Shown here: in pieces, positions 8,401-19,198 of the stretch
Position numbering within the stretch: the stretch's first letter is position 1
Layout: each line of letters begins with the position of its first letter
Assembly (NCBI GenBank): GCA_965371945.1
Contig: CBDVAK010000002.1
Location: 1-34,391 of the forward strand
Direction: 5' to 3'
Length of the DNA stretch: 34,391 bases
From: CBDVAK01 sp965371945
GTDB lineage: Bacteria > Pseudomonadota > Gammaproteobacteria > Competibacterales > JAHEDQ01
Translations under genes and position numbers: made by a program
Notes under the pieces: model-generated
Told to the model about the DNA's origin: nothing
What the model saw: only the letters and a program-made list of their open reading frames with translations
Databases searched by the model: none

Positions 8401-8492
8401 GCCCCCACCTGTCTGGCAAACACGGTCTGGTTGATGACCCGGGCCGTTTGCACTTGTCGATCAGTGCGGAATTTCAAAGCTGGAGAAACCGG

Positions 8493-9080
8493 ATGTCGGA
8501 ACAGAATGAACATGCCACCAGGGCAAAGGTAGAGGTTGCGGACGGCCCTGAAGTGGAGGTCGCGGCCGCGGTGGAAAAAGCCGGGTTGGTCGGACACGAC
8601 GAGCTGGCCGGTATCCAGCAGCTACTGGAAGAGGCGCTCGCCAAGGCGGACGAGAACTGGAACCAGTATCTGCGCGCCCGGGCTGAACTGGAGAATGTGC
8701 GCAGACGTGCCGAGCGCGATCTGGAGAACGCGCACAAATACGGAGTGGAGAAGTTCGCGGGCGAAATACTGCCGGTACGTGACAGCCTGGAGATGGGGCT
8801 GTCCGCCGCGACCGAACAGGGCGCGAATGCCGGGAAGCTGCTGGAAGGCAGTGAATTGACTTTAAAGATGCTCACCAATGCATTGTCAAAGTTCGGAATC
8901 GAGGAAATCGATCCCAAGGGTGAGCGCTTCGACCCCGAGCGCCACGAGGCGATGGCCATGCAACCGTCTAGCGAGACCGAGCCCAATACGGTGATGCAGG
9001 TGGTGCAAAAGGGTTATCTGCTCAACGAGCGCGTCCTGCGCCCGGCGATGGTGATTGTTTCACGCGCGGCCGATGAGTGA
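8493..9080 (+). CDS. grpE: Nucleotide exchange factor GrpE
   Basis: The 195-residue product is the ADP/ATP exchange factor of DnaK. An acidic N-terminus is followed by a long coiled coil (about residues 40-95, with YLRARAELENVRRRAERD), a helical bundle (SLEMGL), and the C-terminal beta-wing with FDPERHEAMAMQP and GYLLNERVLRPAMVIVS. The ATG at 8493 follows a TGGAGA ribosome-binding site; the frame is open 15 codons further upstream. It lies between hrcA and dnaK as in the usual heat-shock cluster. No clear sigma-32 promoter is seen directly before it. Confidence 0.97.
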   Translation: MSEQNEHATRAKVEVADGPEVEVAAAVEKAGLVGHDELAGIQQLLEEALAKADENWNQYLRARAELENVRRRAERDLENAHKYGVEKFAGEILPVRDSLEMGLSAATEQGANAGKLLEGSELTLKMLTNALSKFGIEEIDPKGERFDPERHEAMAMQPSSETEPNTVMQVVQKGYLLNERVLRPAMVIVSRAADE

Positions 9081-9083
9081 GAG

Positions 9084-9111
9084 CTTGAAATTCAGGCGCC
9101 TGCCCCCACCT
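9084..9111 (+). promoter_or_regulatory. Sigma-32 (heat-shock) promoter of dnaK
   Basis: CTTGAAA at 9084-9090 is followed after 13 nt by CCCCACCT at 9104-9111. The known sigma-32 consensus is CTTGAAA, 11-16 nt, CCCCATNT, so only the last part deviates. It lies about 80 nt before the dnaK ATG. The predicted leader then holds two inverted repeats, GTGCTGCAGCAC (9113-9124) and GGCCGA/TCGGCC (9126-9138), which may form a 5' hairpin in the mRNA. Confidence 0.8.
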
Positions 9112-9191
9112 AGTGCTGCAGCACCGGCCGAATCGGCCTGACAACGGGTTTCAGGGGTATCGCGACACAGCGACTTCTAGAGAGGAAGAAC

Positions 9192-11129
9192 ATGGCAAAG
9201 ATTATCGGTATTGACTTGGGTACCACCAACTCCTGTGTGGCGGTGGTGGAGGGTGGCAAGGCCAAGGTGATCGAAAACAGCGAAGGCGATCGCACCACGC
9301 CGTCGATCGTGGCGTTCGCCGAAGACGGCGAAGTGTTGGTCGGCCAGCCGGCCAAGCGTCAGGCTGTGACCAATCCCACCAACACCCTGTTTGCGGTCAA
9401 GCGGTTGATCGGCCGTCGGTTCGAGGAAAAGGAAGTCCAGAAGGACATGGAGCTGGTGCCTTTCAAGATCGTCAAGGCGGACAACGGTGATGCCTGGGTG
9501 GAGGCGCGCGGCAAGAAAATGGCGTCGCCCGAGGTGTCCGCCAGGGTGTTGATGAAGATGAAGAAGACCGCCGAAGATTATCTCGGCGAAGAGATCAAGG
9601 ATGCGGTCATTACGGTGCCGGCCTATTTCAACGAATCGCAGCGCCAGGCGACCCAGGACGCCGGTCGCATCGCCGGTCTCGAGGTCAAGAGAATCATCAA
9701 CGAGCCGACCGCCGCGGCACTGGCCTACGGGCTGGACAAGCAGGCCGGCGATCGCAAGATAGCAGTCTATGATCTGGGCGGAGGCACTTTCGATATCTCC
9801 ATCATCGAGATTGCCGAGGTCGATGGCGAGCATCAGTTCGAAGTGCTGTCCACCAACGGCGACACTTTTCTTGGCGGCGAGGACTTCGACAAGCGCGTCA
9901 TCGATTATCTGGCCGACGAGTTCAAGAAGGACTCGGGTATCGATCTGCGCGGTGACCCGTTGGCCATGCAGCGTCTCAAGGAAGCCTCCGAGAAGGCCAA
10001 GATCGAGCTGTCGACGACCCAGCAAACCGAGATCAATCTGCCCTACGTCACCGCCGACGCCAGTGGCCCCAAGCACATGAACATCAAGATCAGCCGGGCC
10101 AAGCTGGAATCGCTGGTCGAGGATCTGGTGACACGCACCATCGAGCCCTGCAAGATCGCCATGAAGGATGCCGGGGTCAGCGGCGCCGATATCGTCGATG
10201 TGATTATGGTCGGTGGCCAGATCCGTATGCCGTTGGTGCAGGAAGCGGTGAAGAACTTCTTTGGCAAGGAGCCGCGCAAGGATGTCAATCCGGACGAGGC
10301 GGTGGCCATGGGCGCCGCCATCCAGGGTGGTGTGCTGGCGGGCGATGTCAAGGACGTGCTGCTGCTCGACGTGACGCCGCTGTCGCTGGGTATCGAAACG
10401 CTGGGTGGCGTGATGACCAAGCTGATCGAGAAGAACACCACGATTCCGACCAAGGCGAGTCAGGTGTTCTCAACCGCGGACGACAACCAGACTGCCGTCA
10501 CCGTGCATGTACTACAGGGTGAGCGTGAAGTCTCCAGTGGTAACAAGTCCCTGGGGCGCTTTGACTTGCAGAGCATTCCTCCGGCAGCGCGTGGAGTGCC
10601 GCAGATCGAAGTCAATTTTGACATCGATGCCAACGGTATCCTCAACGTGTCGGCCAAAGACAAGGCCACCGGTAAGGAACAGTCGATCGTCATCAAGGCC
10701 TCCAGCGGTCTCAACGAAGCGGAAATCGACCGCATGGTCAAAGATGCCGAGGCGCATGCCGAGGAAGACCGCAAGCTGCGTGAACTGGTGGATGCGCGCA
10801 ATCAGGCCGAAGGCATGATCCACGCGACCGAGAAATCGATCAAGGAGCTGGGTGACAAAGCCAGCGATGAGGAAAAGAAACAGGTCGAGGACGCGGTTTC
10901 TGAACTCAGGGAAGCGCTCAAGGGCGACAATAAGGATGCGATCGAAGCCAAGAGCCAGGCATTGGCCGAGATTTCCGGCAAGATTGCCAGCCGGGTCTAC
11001 GAACAGGCCCAGTCCGGCCCCGATGCCGCTGCCGGTGCTGCCGCCTCCGGCGCTGCATCCGATACCGGTGCCGCGGGCGATGACGTGGTCGATGCGGAGT
11101 TCGAGGAAGTCAAGGACGGCAAGCAGTAA
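9192..11129 (+). CDS. dnaK: Molecular chaperone DnaK (Hsp70)
   Basis: The full-length Hsp70 has 645 residues. The ATPase domain opens IGIDLGTTNSCVAVVEGG and includes INEPTAAALAYG and DLGGGTFDISIIE. The interdomain linker DVLLLDVTPLSLGIET is near residue 390, then the peptide-binding domain and a helical lid. The Ala/Gly-rich tail ends in DDVVDAEFEEVKDGKQ, the conserved acidic end. It folds and protects proteins with DnaJ and GrpE. One oddity: residue 344 is Ile in VGGQIRMP (codon 10221-10223), where bacterial DnaK normally has Thr. The ATG at 9192 follows AGAGGAAGAAC. Confidence 0.98.
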   Translation: MAKIIGIDLGTTNSCVAVVEGGKAKVIENSEGDRTTPSIVAFAEDGEVLVGQPAKRQAVTNPTNTLFAVKRLIGRRFEEKEVQKDMELVPFKIVKADNGDAWVEARGKKMASPEVSARVLMKMKKTAEDYLGEEIKDAVITVPAYFNESQRQATQDAGRIAGLEVKRIINEPTAAALAYGLDKQAGDRKIAVYDLGGGTFDISIIEIAEVDGEHQFEVLSTNGDTFLGGEDFDKRVIDYLADEFKKDSGIDLRGDPLAMQRLKEASEKAKIELSTTQQTEINLPYVTADASGPKHMNIKISRAKLESLVEDLVTRTIEPCKIAMKDAGVSGADIVDVIMVGGQIRMPLVQEAVKNFFGKEPRKDVNPDEAVAMGAAIQGGVLAGDVKDVLLLDVTPLSLGIETLGGVMTKLIEKNTTIPTKASQVFSTADDNQTAVTVHVLQGEREVSSGNKSLGRFDLQSIPPAARGVPQIEVNFDIDANGILNVSAKDKATGKEQSIVIKASSGLNEAEIDRMVKDAEAHAEEDRKLRELVDARNQAEGMIHATEKSIKELGDKASDEEKKQVEDAVSELREALKGDNKDAIEAKSQALAEISGKIASRVYEQAQSGPDAAAGAAASGAASDTGAAGDDVVDAEFEEVKDGKQ

Positions 11130-11167
11130 ACCGAGCCTTCGGGCAGTCCGGTGGCCGCCGATCAGCG

Positions 11168-11221
11168 GTCACCGGTGACGGATCCGGGTCCACGGCTGGC
11201 ACTGACCAGCCCTGGGCCCGG
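11168..11221 (+). other. Two RNA hairpins between dnaK and dnaJ
   Basis: A perfect 12-nt palindrome (GTCACCGGTGAC, 11168-11179) is followed by a strong hairpin. Its arms are 11184-11191 with 11214-11221 (8 pairs, one G-U) and 11194-11199 with 11206-11211 (6 pairs), a 2x2 internal loop and a 6-nt loop. No U-run follows, so this is not a standard terminator. It may stabilise the dnaK message or lower read-through into dnaJ. Confidence 0.5.
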
Positions 11222-11255
11222 CGGCGTTTCAGCACTGTGAGATCAGTCAGGCACC

Positions 11256-12377
11256 ATGTCAAAGCGTGATTTCTACGAAGTCCTGGGGGTGGCCCGGAAC
11301 GCCAGCGAGGCGGAGCTGAAGAAGGCCTACCGACGGCTGGCGATGAAGTGTCACCCGGATCGCAACCCGGGAGATGTGGCCGCCGAGGGCCGATTCAAGG
11401 AGGCCAAGGAAGCCTACGAGGTGCTGTGTGACGCACAGAAACGGGCCGCTTATGATCAGTTTGGTCACGCCGGTGTCGATTCGTCATCGGGCAGCGGATT
11501 TGGTGGCGGTGGCTCCAGTTTCACTGATATTTTCGGCGATGTGTTCGGGGATATATTCGGCGGCCGGGGCGGTTCCCAGAGCTATCGCGGCTCGGATCTG
11601 CGTTACAATCTCGATCTCAGTCTCGAGGAAGCGGTTTTTGGCACCACGGTCAAGATCCGTGTGCCCAGCATGCAGTCCTGCGATGCCTGCCATGGCAGTG
11701 GATCCCGCCAGGGCAGCAGTCCTCATACCTGCAATACCTGCGGCGGTCGAGGCCAGGTGCGAATCCAGCAGGGCGTGTTCTCTATTCAACAGGCTTGTCC
11801 GCACTGCCACGGTCGCGGCACGGTGATCAGCGATCCCTGTCCGGATTGTTCCGGCTCTGGTCGTGTCGAAAAGAGCAAGACCCTCTCGGTCAAAGTGCCG
11901 CCGGGCGTCGACAGCGGCGACAGGATTCGGCTCGCCAACGAGGGAGAGGCTGGCCAGTCCGGTGGCCCCGCGGGTGATTTGTATGTACAGATACGGGTGA
12001 AACCGCATCCAATATTTACGCGTGAAGACAATAACCTGCACTGTGAAGTTCCGATAAGCTTTGCAACGGCTGCGCTGGGCGGGGAATTGGAAGTGCCGAC
12101 GCTTGATGGACGCCTGGCGTTGAAGATTCCGTCGGAAACCCAGTCCGGTCGCCTGTTTCGTCTGCGGGGCAAGGGGGTCAAGCCGGTGCGGGGCGGGAGT
12201 CAAGGCGACCTGCTGTGCCGGGTGACGGTGGAGACACCGGTCAATCTGACCCGGGAACAGCGCGAGGTGCTGGAGCAGTTCGCGGCAAGCATGGAGGAAG
12301 GCGGGCGTCGCCATTCCCCCAAGCACCGCTCCTGGCTCGACGGTGTCAAGGCGTTCTTCGAAGATATGAAGTCCTGA
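11256..12377 (+). CDS. dnaJ: Chaperone DnaJ (Hsp40)
   Basis: The type I DnaJ has 373 residues. The J domain carries HPD at residues 33-35, followed by a Gly/Phe region (about 75-110). Four zinc motifs (CDACHGSG, CNTCGGRG, CPHCHGRG, CPDCSGSG) come next, then the two C-terminal substrate-binding domains with VKVPPGVDSGDRIRL and the usual DLYVQIRVKPHPIF. It stimulates DnaK ATPase and brings substrates. The spacer after dnaK is 126 nt with two hairpins and no clear promoter, so it is probably read through from dnaK. Confidence 0.97.
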   Translation: MSKRDFYEVLGVARNASEAELKKAYRRLAMKCHPDRNPGDVAAEGRFKEAKEAYEVLCDAQKRAAYDQFGHAGVDSSSGSGFGGGGSSFTDIFGDVFGDIFGGRGGSQSYRGSDLRYNLDLSLEEAVFGTTVKIRVPSMQSCDACHGSGSRQGSSPHTCNTCGGRGQVRIQQGVFSIQQACPHCHGRGTVISDPCPDCSGSGRVEKSKTLSVKVPPGVDSGDRIRLANEGEAGQSGGPAGDLYVQIRVKPHPIFTREDNNLHCEVPISFATAALGGELEVPTLDGRLALKIPSETQSGRLFRLRGKGVKPVRGGSQGDLLCRVTVETPVNLTREQREVLEQFAASMEEGGRRHSPKHRSWLDGVKAFFEDMKS

Positions 12378-12394
12378 CCGTACGGAGCGCTGAC

Positions 12395-13207
12395 ATGATC
12401 AAGGTTGCGGTAGTCGGCAGCGGGGGTCGGATGGGCAAAACCCTGGTGCAGGCCTGTGGGCAAAGTGGCGATGCTTATCTGGGGGCTGCCACCGAGCATC
12501 CGGGCAGCGAACTGCTGGGCGCGGATGCCGGGGAAACGGCTGGAGTGGGTTGGTTGGGCGTGGAAATCGTCGCTGATCTGGCTGCGGTACTGGACCGGTT
12601 CGATGTACTGATCGATTTCACCTCTCCCGCCGCGACCCTCGCACACCTCGATATCTGCCGGGCCGCCAAACGGGCCATGGTGATCGGTACGACCGGGTTC
12701 GATGATCCTGGGCGCGATGCTATCGTTTCGGCCTCAGAACAGATCCCGGTGGTGTTTGCCCCCAATATGAGCGTGGGCGTCAATCTGTGTTTCAAGCTGC
12801 TGGAAATGGCGGCGCGGACCTTGGGCCAGGACGTCGATGTCGAGGTGCTGGAGGCCCACCACCGTCACAAGGTCGATGCGCCCTCCGGAACCGCATTGGC
12901 AATGGCCGGGGTTGTCGCCGCGGCCTCCGGCAGGGATCTGCAAAGCTGCGCACGGTATGCCCGCCACGGTGTGACCGGGGAACGTGAGCAGGGCACCATC
13001 GGTTTTCAGAGCATTCGCGCCGGTGACATCGTTGGTGAGCACACGGTGATGTTCGCCGATATCGGTGAGCGCATTGAAATCACCCACAAGGCTTCCAGCC
13101 GGATGATCTATGCCCGTGGTGCGGTACGCGCGGCTACTTGGCTGCGCGGGCGCGATCCTGGCCTGTTCGATATGCAGGACGTGCTGGGACTGCGCGAGCC
13201 GCGTTGA
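12395..13207 (+). CDS. dapB: 4-hydroxy-tetrahydrodipicolinate reductase
   Basis: The 270-residue enzyme catalyses the second step of the diaminopimelate/lysine branch. The N-terminal Rossmann motif is VAVVGSGGRMG, then IGTTGF, and the active-site segment EAHHRHKVDAPSGTAL begins at residue 153, with the His pair at 155-156 and the Lys at 159. The ATG at 12395 is preceded by CGGAG at a proper distance, and it follows dnaJ after 17 nt, so it is likely in the same transcript. The frame is open upstream into dnaJ, but those codons belong to dnaJ sequence. The order dnaJ-dapB-carA is common in gammaproteobacteria. Confidence 0.97.
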   Translation: MIKVAVVGSGGRMGKTLVQACGQSGDAYLGAATEHPGSELLGADAGETAGVGWLGVEIVADLAAVLDRFDVLIDFTSPAATLAHLDICRAAKRAMVIGTTGFDDPGRDAIVSASEQIPVVFAPNMSVGVNLCFKLLEMAARTLGQDVDVEVLEAHHRHKVDAPSGTALAMAGVVAAASGRDLQSCARYARHGVTGEREQGTIGFQSIRAGDIVGEHTVMFADIGERIEITHKASSRMIYARGAVRAATWLRGRDPGLFDMQDVLGLREPR

Positions 13208-13239
13208 CTGCCAGATGATCGGGTCCGTGCCGGCCTGTG

Positions 13240-13269
13240 TTGCCCCTCGCCCCCCCACTGCAGTAGAAT
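13240..13269 (+). promoter_or_regulatory. Candidate sigma-70 promoter of carAB-greA
   Basis: TTGCCC (13240-13245), an 18-nt spacer, and TAGAAT (13264-13269) stand in the 149-nt dapB-carA spacer. The -10 matches the consensus at five of six bases. The predicted transcript starts about 80 nt before carA and would carry the hairpin at 13297. Confidence 0.45.
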
Positions 13270-13296
13270 TCCGAAGCTTACCAGGCGGCCTTTCCG

Positions 13297-13326
13297 GCGG
13301 GAGTCATCGACGTGGGTGACTCCCGC
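13297..13326 (+). promoter_or_regulatory. Hairpin in the carA leader (possible attenuator or operator)
   Basis: Two exact 10-nt arms (GCGGGAGTCA at 13297-13306 and its complement at 13317-13326) enclose a 10-nt loop, followed by only three T residues. It ends 30 nt before the carA start. carAB is often under pyrimidine/arginine control in relatives, and a leader hairpin would fit attenuation, but the short T-run makes an operator or a message-stabilising stem equally possible. Confidence 0.45.
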
Positions 13327-13356
13327 TTTGCACGTCTGCGACCGAGGGTTGGGTAG

Positions 13357-14496
13357 TTGCGTAAACCGGCGATTCTTGCACTGCGAGACGGCACTGTGCT
13401 GCGGGGCGAATCCATAGGCGCGGATGGTCGGGCTGTGGGCGAGGTGGTGTTCAACACGTCGATGACGGGTTACCAGGAGATACTCACCGATCCTTCCTAT
13501 TGCCGGCAGATCGTGACCCTGACCTATCCGCATATTGGCAATGTCGGCGTCAACACCGAAGACGAGGAATCCTCGCGGGTTGACGCTGCCGGGTTGGTGG
13601 TGCGTGACTGTCCTGCCCGCTACAGCAACTGGCGGGCGCAGCAGTCACTACCCGAATTTCTGAATGAGCGTGGCGTGGTTGCGATTGCCGACGTGGATAC
13701 CCGCCGCCTGACCCGATTGCTGCGCGATCAGGGCGCCCAGTCGGGTTGCATCATGGCGGGCGAGCACATCGACGAGGTGGCGGCGGTGCAGGCGGCGCGG
13801 GATTTCCCCGGGTTGCGAGGCATGGATCTGGCCCGGGTGGTGAGCGTCAACCAGGTCTATGAATGGGCGCAGGGAACCTGGTGCCTGGAAACAGGCTTGC
13901 CGGCGGCACCGCACCCGTTGGCGGAAGCGTTGCCATACCATGTGGTGGCCTACGATTTCGGCATCAAGCGCAATATCCTGCGGATGCTGGTGGACAGGGG
14001 GTGCAGGATCACCGTGGTGCCGGCCCAAACCCCGGCTGAGCAGGTGTTGTCGTTGCAACCCGATGGTGTATTCCTGTCCAACGGTCCCGGGGACCCCGAA
14101 CCTTGCGTCTATGCCATCGAGGCGATCCGCGAGCTGCTCGACGCCGGTCTGCCTATGTTTGGAATCTGCCTGGGCCACCAGTTGTTGTCTCTGGCCAGCG
14201 GTGCGGTGACCTCGAAGATGAAGTTCGGGCACCACGGTGCCAATCATCCGGTGCATGCGCTGGCCGGCGGACGGGTGATGATTACCAGCCAGAACCACGG
14301 CTTCGCCGTTGACGAGGCGAGCCTGCCGGACAACTTGCGGCCCACCCACCGTTCGTTGTTCGACGGCTCCCTGCAGGGCGTCCGGCGCACCGATCGTCCG
14401 GCGTTCGGTTTTCAGGGACATCCCGAGGCGAGTCCGGGGCCGCATGATCTCGGACCGTTGTTCGATCACTTCGTCGAACTGATCGAGGCGGCCTGA
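13357..14496 (+). CDS. carA: Carbamoyl phosphate synthase small (glutaminase) subunit
   Basis: A 379-residue class I glutamine amidotransferase. The N-terminal CPSase domain has FNTSMTGYQEILTDPSY, and the glutaminase domain has the nucleophile Cys271 in MFGICLGHQLL and the His/Glu pair in FQGHPEASPGP. It supplies ammonia from glutamine to CarB for arginine and pyrimidine synthesis. The start is a TTG at 13357 preceded by a GAGGG-like site; no in-frame ATG gives a complete N-terminus. carB follows after 30 nt. Confidence 0.97.
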   Translation: MRKPAILALRDGTVLRGESIGADGRAVGEVVFNTSMTGYQEILTDPSYCRQIVTLTYPHIGNVGVNTEDEESSRVDAAGLVVRDCPARYSNWRAQQSLPEFLNERGVVAIADVDTRRLTRLLRDQGAQSGCIMAGEHIDEVAAVQAARDFPGLRGMDLARVVSVNQVYEWAQGTWCLETGLPAAPHPLAEALPYHVVAYDFGIKRNILRMLVDRGCRITVVPAQTPAEQVLSLQPDGVFLSNGPGDPEPCVYAIEAIRELLDAGLPMFGICLGHQLLSLASGAVTSKMKFGHHGANHPVHALAGGRVMITSQNHGFAVDEASLPDNLRPTHRSLFDGSLQGVRRTDRPAFGFQGHPEASPGPHDLGPLFDHFVELIEAA

Positions 14497-14526
14497 ACGG
14501 CCCCCGGGACTACTGGCGAGAGCTGC

Positions 14527-17738
<3,212 letters not shown>

Positions 17739-17742
<4 letters not shown>

Positions 17743-18215
17743 GCAAGGTGCCAATGACAGCGGCCGGAGCCGAGAGCCTGCGGGCCGAATTGAAATCGTT
17801 GAAAAGTGAAGCACGACCCAGGGTAATCAAGTCGATCGCCGAGGCTCGCGCACACGGTGATCTCAAGGAAAATGCGGAGTACCACGCCGCTCGTGAGCAG
17901 CAGGGGTTCATCGAGGGTCGCATCAAAGAGATCGAAGGGAAGCTCTCGCATGCGCAAGTGATTGATGTGACCCAGCTACCGCAGAGCGGCAGGGTGGTAT
18001 TCGGCACTACAGTGGTGCTGGCGGACGAAGATTCCGGCAACGAGGTGCGCTATCAGATTGTGGGTGAAGACGAGGCCGATGCCAGCGCGGGGCGGATTTC
18101 ACTGACCGCGCCGATTGCCAGGGCGCTGATCGGCAAGGAGGCGGGCGATGTCGTTGACGTCAGAACGCCGGGTGGCGACAAGAGCTATGAAATCGTGGAG
18201 GTACTGTATTCCTGA
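17739..18215 (+). CDS. greA: Transcription elongation factor GreA
   Basis: The 158-residue protein frees backtracked RNA polymerase by stimulating transcript cleavage. The N-terminal coiled coil includes ARAHGDLKENAEYHAAREQQ with the acidic tip (Asp and Glu of GDLKENAEY), and the C-terminal FKBP-like domain ends in GDVVDVRTPGGDKSYEIVEV. It starts with GTG at 17739 inside the last codons of carB, so it is coupled to carAB, as known for the carA-carB-greA operon of Pseudomonas. It ends 8 nt from a convergent small gene. Confidence 0.97.
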
Positions 18216-18223
18216 CCTTGCAT

Positions 18224-18583
18224 CTAGCCCGCGTTCCGGCGTGCCTGTGCTCGGGAGCGCTTGACCTTCAATTCCTTGATGGTGGTCGATTCGAACTCCA
18301 CCCGCCGGGCCTCTTCATGAAGAAAGCTGTCGAACGTGTTGTCGTCCGGCCCGGACATATCACTCCGGGAACGCTCGGCTGCCAGCGGATCATCGTTTTC
18401 CGGGGTCACCCGTAGTGAGGCCGGCACCGTGATCTCCACTTTCGGTTCATCGGGCGAATCGTAGCTGACCGTCAATCGAATCGCGCCATCCGCGAACAGA
18501 TCGGTCACGCACATGCCGGGGTCGATCCCGGGGTCGGGGCCGATCGAAAGTGTGGTATCCGAGAACCTGTAGCACTTCAGCAT
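18224..18583 (-). CDS. Hypothetical 119-residue protein with a faintly CsrA-like N-terminus
   Basis: I do not recognise the family with confidence. Residues 1-60 run as short beta strands and share spaced positions with CsrA: ML at 1-2, Arg6, TLSIG near residue 10-14, a central V..L....IRL.V strand, and PKVEI. However, the CsrA RNA-binding VHREEI end is missing and there is a 7-residue insertion after the IG. The C-terminal half is charged and probably helical, ending in KVKRSRAQARR. The ATG at 18583 is preceded by AGGGA seven bases away; the frame opens eight codons earlier. A weak promoter (TTGCTG, 18 nt, TATCGT) lies just upstream. It is the first gene downstream, on the same strand, of the three small RNAs. 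Confidence 0.7.
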   Translation of the reverse strand: MLKCYRFSDTTLSIGPDPGIDPGMCVTDLFADGAIRLTVSYDSPDEPKVEITVPASLRVTPENDDPLAAERSRSDMSGPDDNTFDSFLHEEARRVEFESTTIKELKVKRSRAQARRNAG

Positions 18584-18815
18584 TTTGCTATCCCTGCTTT
18601 GCTGCATGGCCCGAACGATACGGTTTAGTGGGCAAAAGCAGCAATCGGGCGAATCTCAGTCGTCGCGAAGCCGAATCGTACCTGCTTGCAGGGGATCTCG
18701 CCTGAGACCCTCGGTAAGTTCCCATGGTCATTAAAACCAGATACAAAACAACATAATGAGAGTTTTTGTGGCGAATCTAGCTCATTGATGTCGCGCAAGT
18801 GCCTGGGGGGCGGAC

Positions 18816-18843
18816 AAAAAAGACCGGGTCTGGGACCCGGTCT
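18816..18843 (-). terminator. Intrinsic terminator of small RNA unit 1
   Basis: Read on the minus strand, a 10-pair stem (AGACCGGGTC and its complement, 18821-18830 with 18834-18843) with a 3-nt loop is followed by a run of T (18816-18821). Confidence 0.8.
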
Positions 18844-18889
18844 CAAACCACCAAAGGAGGATATGGAGGAGATGTCATCTTTGGATGAC
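18816..18889 (-). ncRNA. Small RNA, unit 1 of a three-member array (anti-SD linker)
   Basis: Predicted 74-nt RNA from 18889 to 18816. It opens with a stem-loop at +1 (GUCAUC, loop CAAA, GAUGAC). A CU-rich linker with UCUCCUCC, AUA and UCCUCCUUUGGUGG follows, then a 10-pair terminator stem and six U. The CCUCC motifs match the 3' end of 16S rRNA, so the linker could pair with ribosome-binding sites of target messages, as CU-rich sRNAs do in other bacteria. CCUCC can alternatively pair with the conserved GGUGG just after it. Its own promoter lies immediately upstream. No known family was recognised; function is inferred. Confidence 0.7.
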
Positions 18890-18895
18890 GTAACC

Positions 18896-18924
18896 ATCCT
18901 AGCTGAAATGGTGCGGTGCGTCAA
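18896..18924 (-). promoter_or_regulatory. Promoter of small RNA unit 1
   Basis: On the minus strand TTGACG (18919-18924), a 17-nt spacer and TAGGAT (18896-18901) are followed six bases later by the G that opens the first stem at 18889. The -35 matches the sigma-70 consensus at five of six bases and the -10 at four of six. Confidence 0.65.
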
Positions 18925-18947
18925 TGCGGGTTTGTTGGTGATGGGGC

Positions 18948-18976
18948 AAAAAAAAGACCGGGTCATAGACCCGGTC
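18948..18976 (-). terminator. Intrinsic terminator of small RNA unit 2
   Basis: Minus strand: nine-pair stem GACCGGGTC / GACCCGGTC (18956-18964 with 18968-18976), 3-nt loop, then eight T (18948-18955). Confidence 0.85.
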
Positions 18977-19022
18977 GAAACCACCAAAGGAGGATATGGA
19001 GGAGATGTCATCCGAAGATGAC
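18948..19022 (-). ncRNA. Small RNA, unit 2 of the array
   Basis: Predicted 75-nt RNA from 19022 to 18948. The 5' stem-loop is GUCAUC with a UUCG loop closed by C-G, a very stable tetraloop. The linker is identical to that of unit 1 over the two CCUCC motifs and GGUGG. The terminator stem (GACCGGGUC with loop UAU) has nine pairs and eight U. Only loops and the promoter differ strongly from unit 1, which is the pattern of sibling sRNAs rather than of coding sequence. Targets are unknown. Confidence 0.72.
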
Positions 19023-19028
19023 AAGGTT

Positions 19029-19057
19029 AGAATATGCTTATATTCTGAGAATTGCAA
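19029..19057 (-). promoter_or_regulatory. Promoter of small RNA unit 2
   Basis: On the minus strand TTGCAA (19052-19057), a 17-nt spacer and TATTCT (19029-19034) are followed six bases later by the G of the first stem (19022). Each hexamer matches the sigma-70 consensus at four of six bases. A hairpin (19063-19089) lies just upstream of the -35. Confidence 0.6.
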
Positions 19058-19167
19058 CCCCCATCTGCCGGACCGAATGCCGGACAGATCCGCAGCACCA
19101 GACTCGCGGATCAAGGAGGAGCGCCGAGCCGTCGTGACCGTGAATTGCTGATAAAAAGAAGGCGCTG

Positions 19168-19198
19168 AAAAAAAGAGGGCCGGGTTGACACCCGGCCC
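19168..19198 (-). terminator. Intrinsic terminator of small RNA unit 3
   Basis: Minus strand: nine-pair stem GGGCCGGGT / ACCCGGCCC (19177-19185 with 19190-19198) with a 4-nt loop, then TC and seven T (19168-19174). Confidence 0.85.

Noticed and set aside
8401..8492. Sigma-32 promoter before grpE
   Set aside because: Only partial likeness to CTTGAAA and no CCCCAT-like element at the proper distance.
18625..19021. Long reading frames on both strands across the small RNA array (128 residues minus, 111 residues plus)
   Set aside because: They are read-through of the repeated hairpins (repeated SPPYPP or KEDMEE-like words), have no family likeness, and would have to cross intrinsic terminators.
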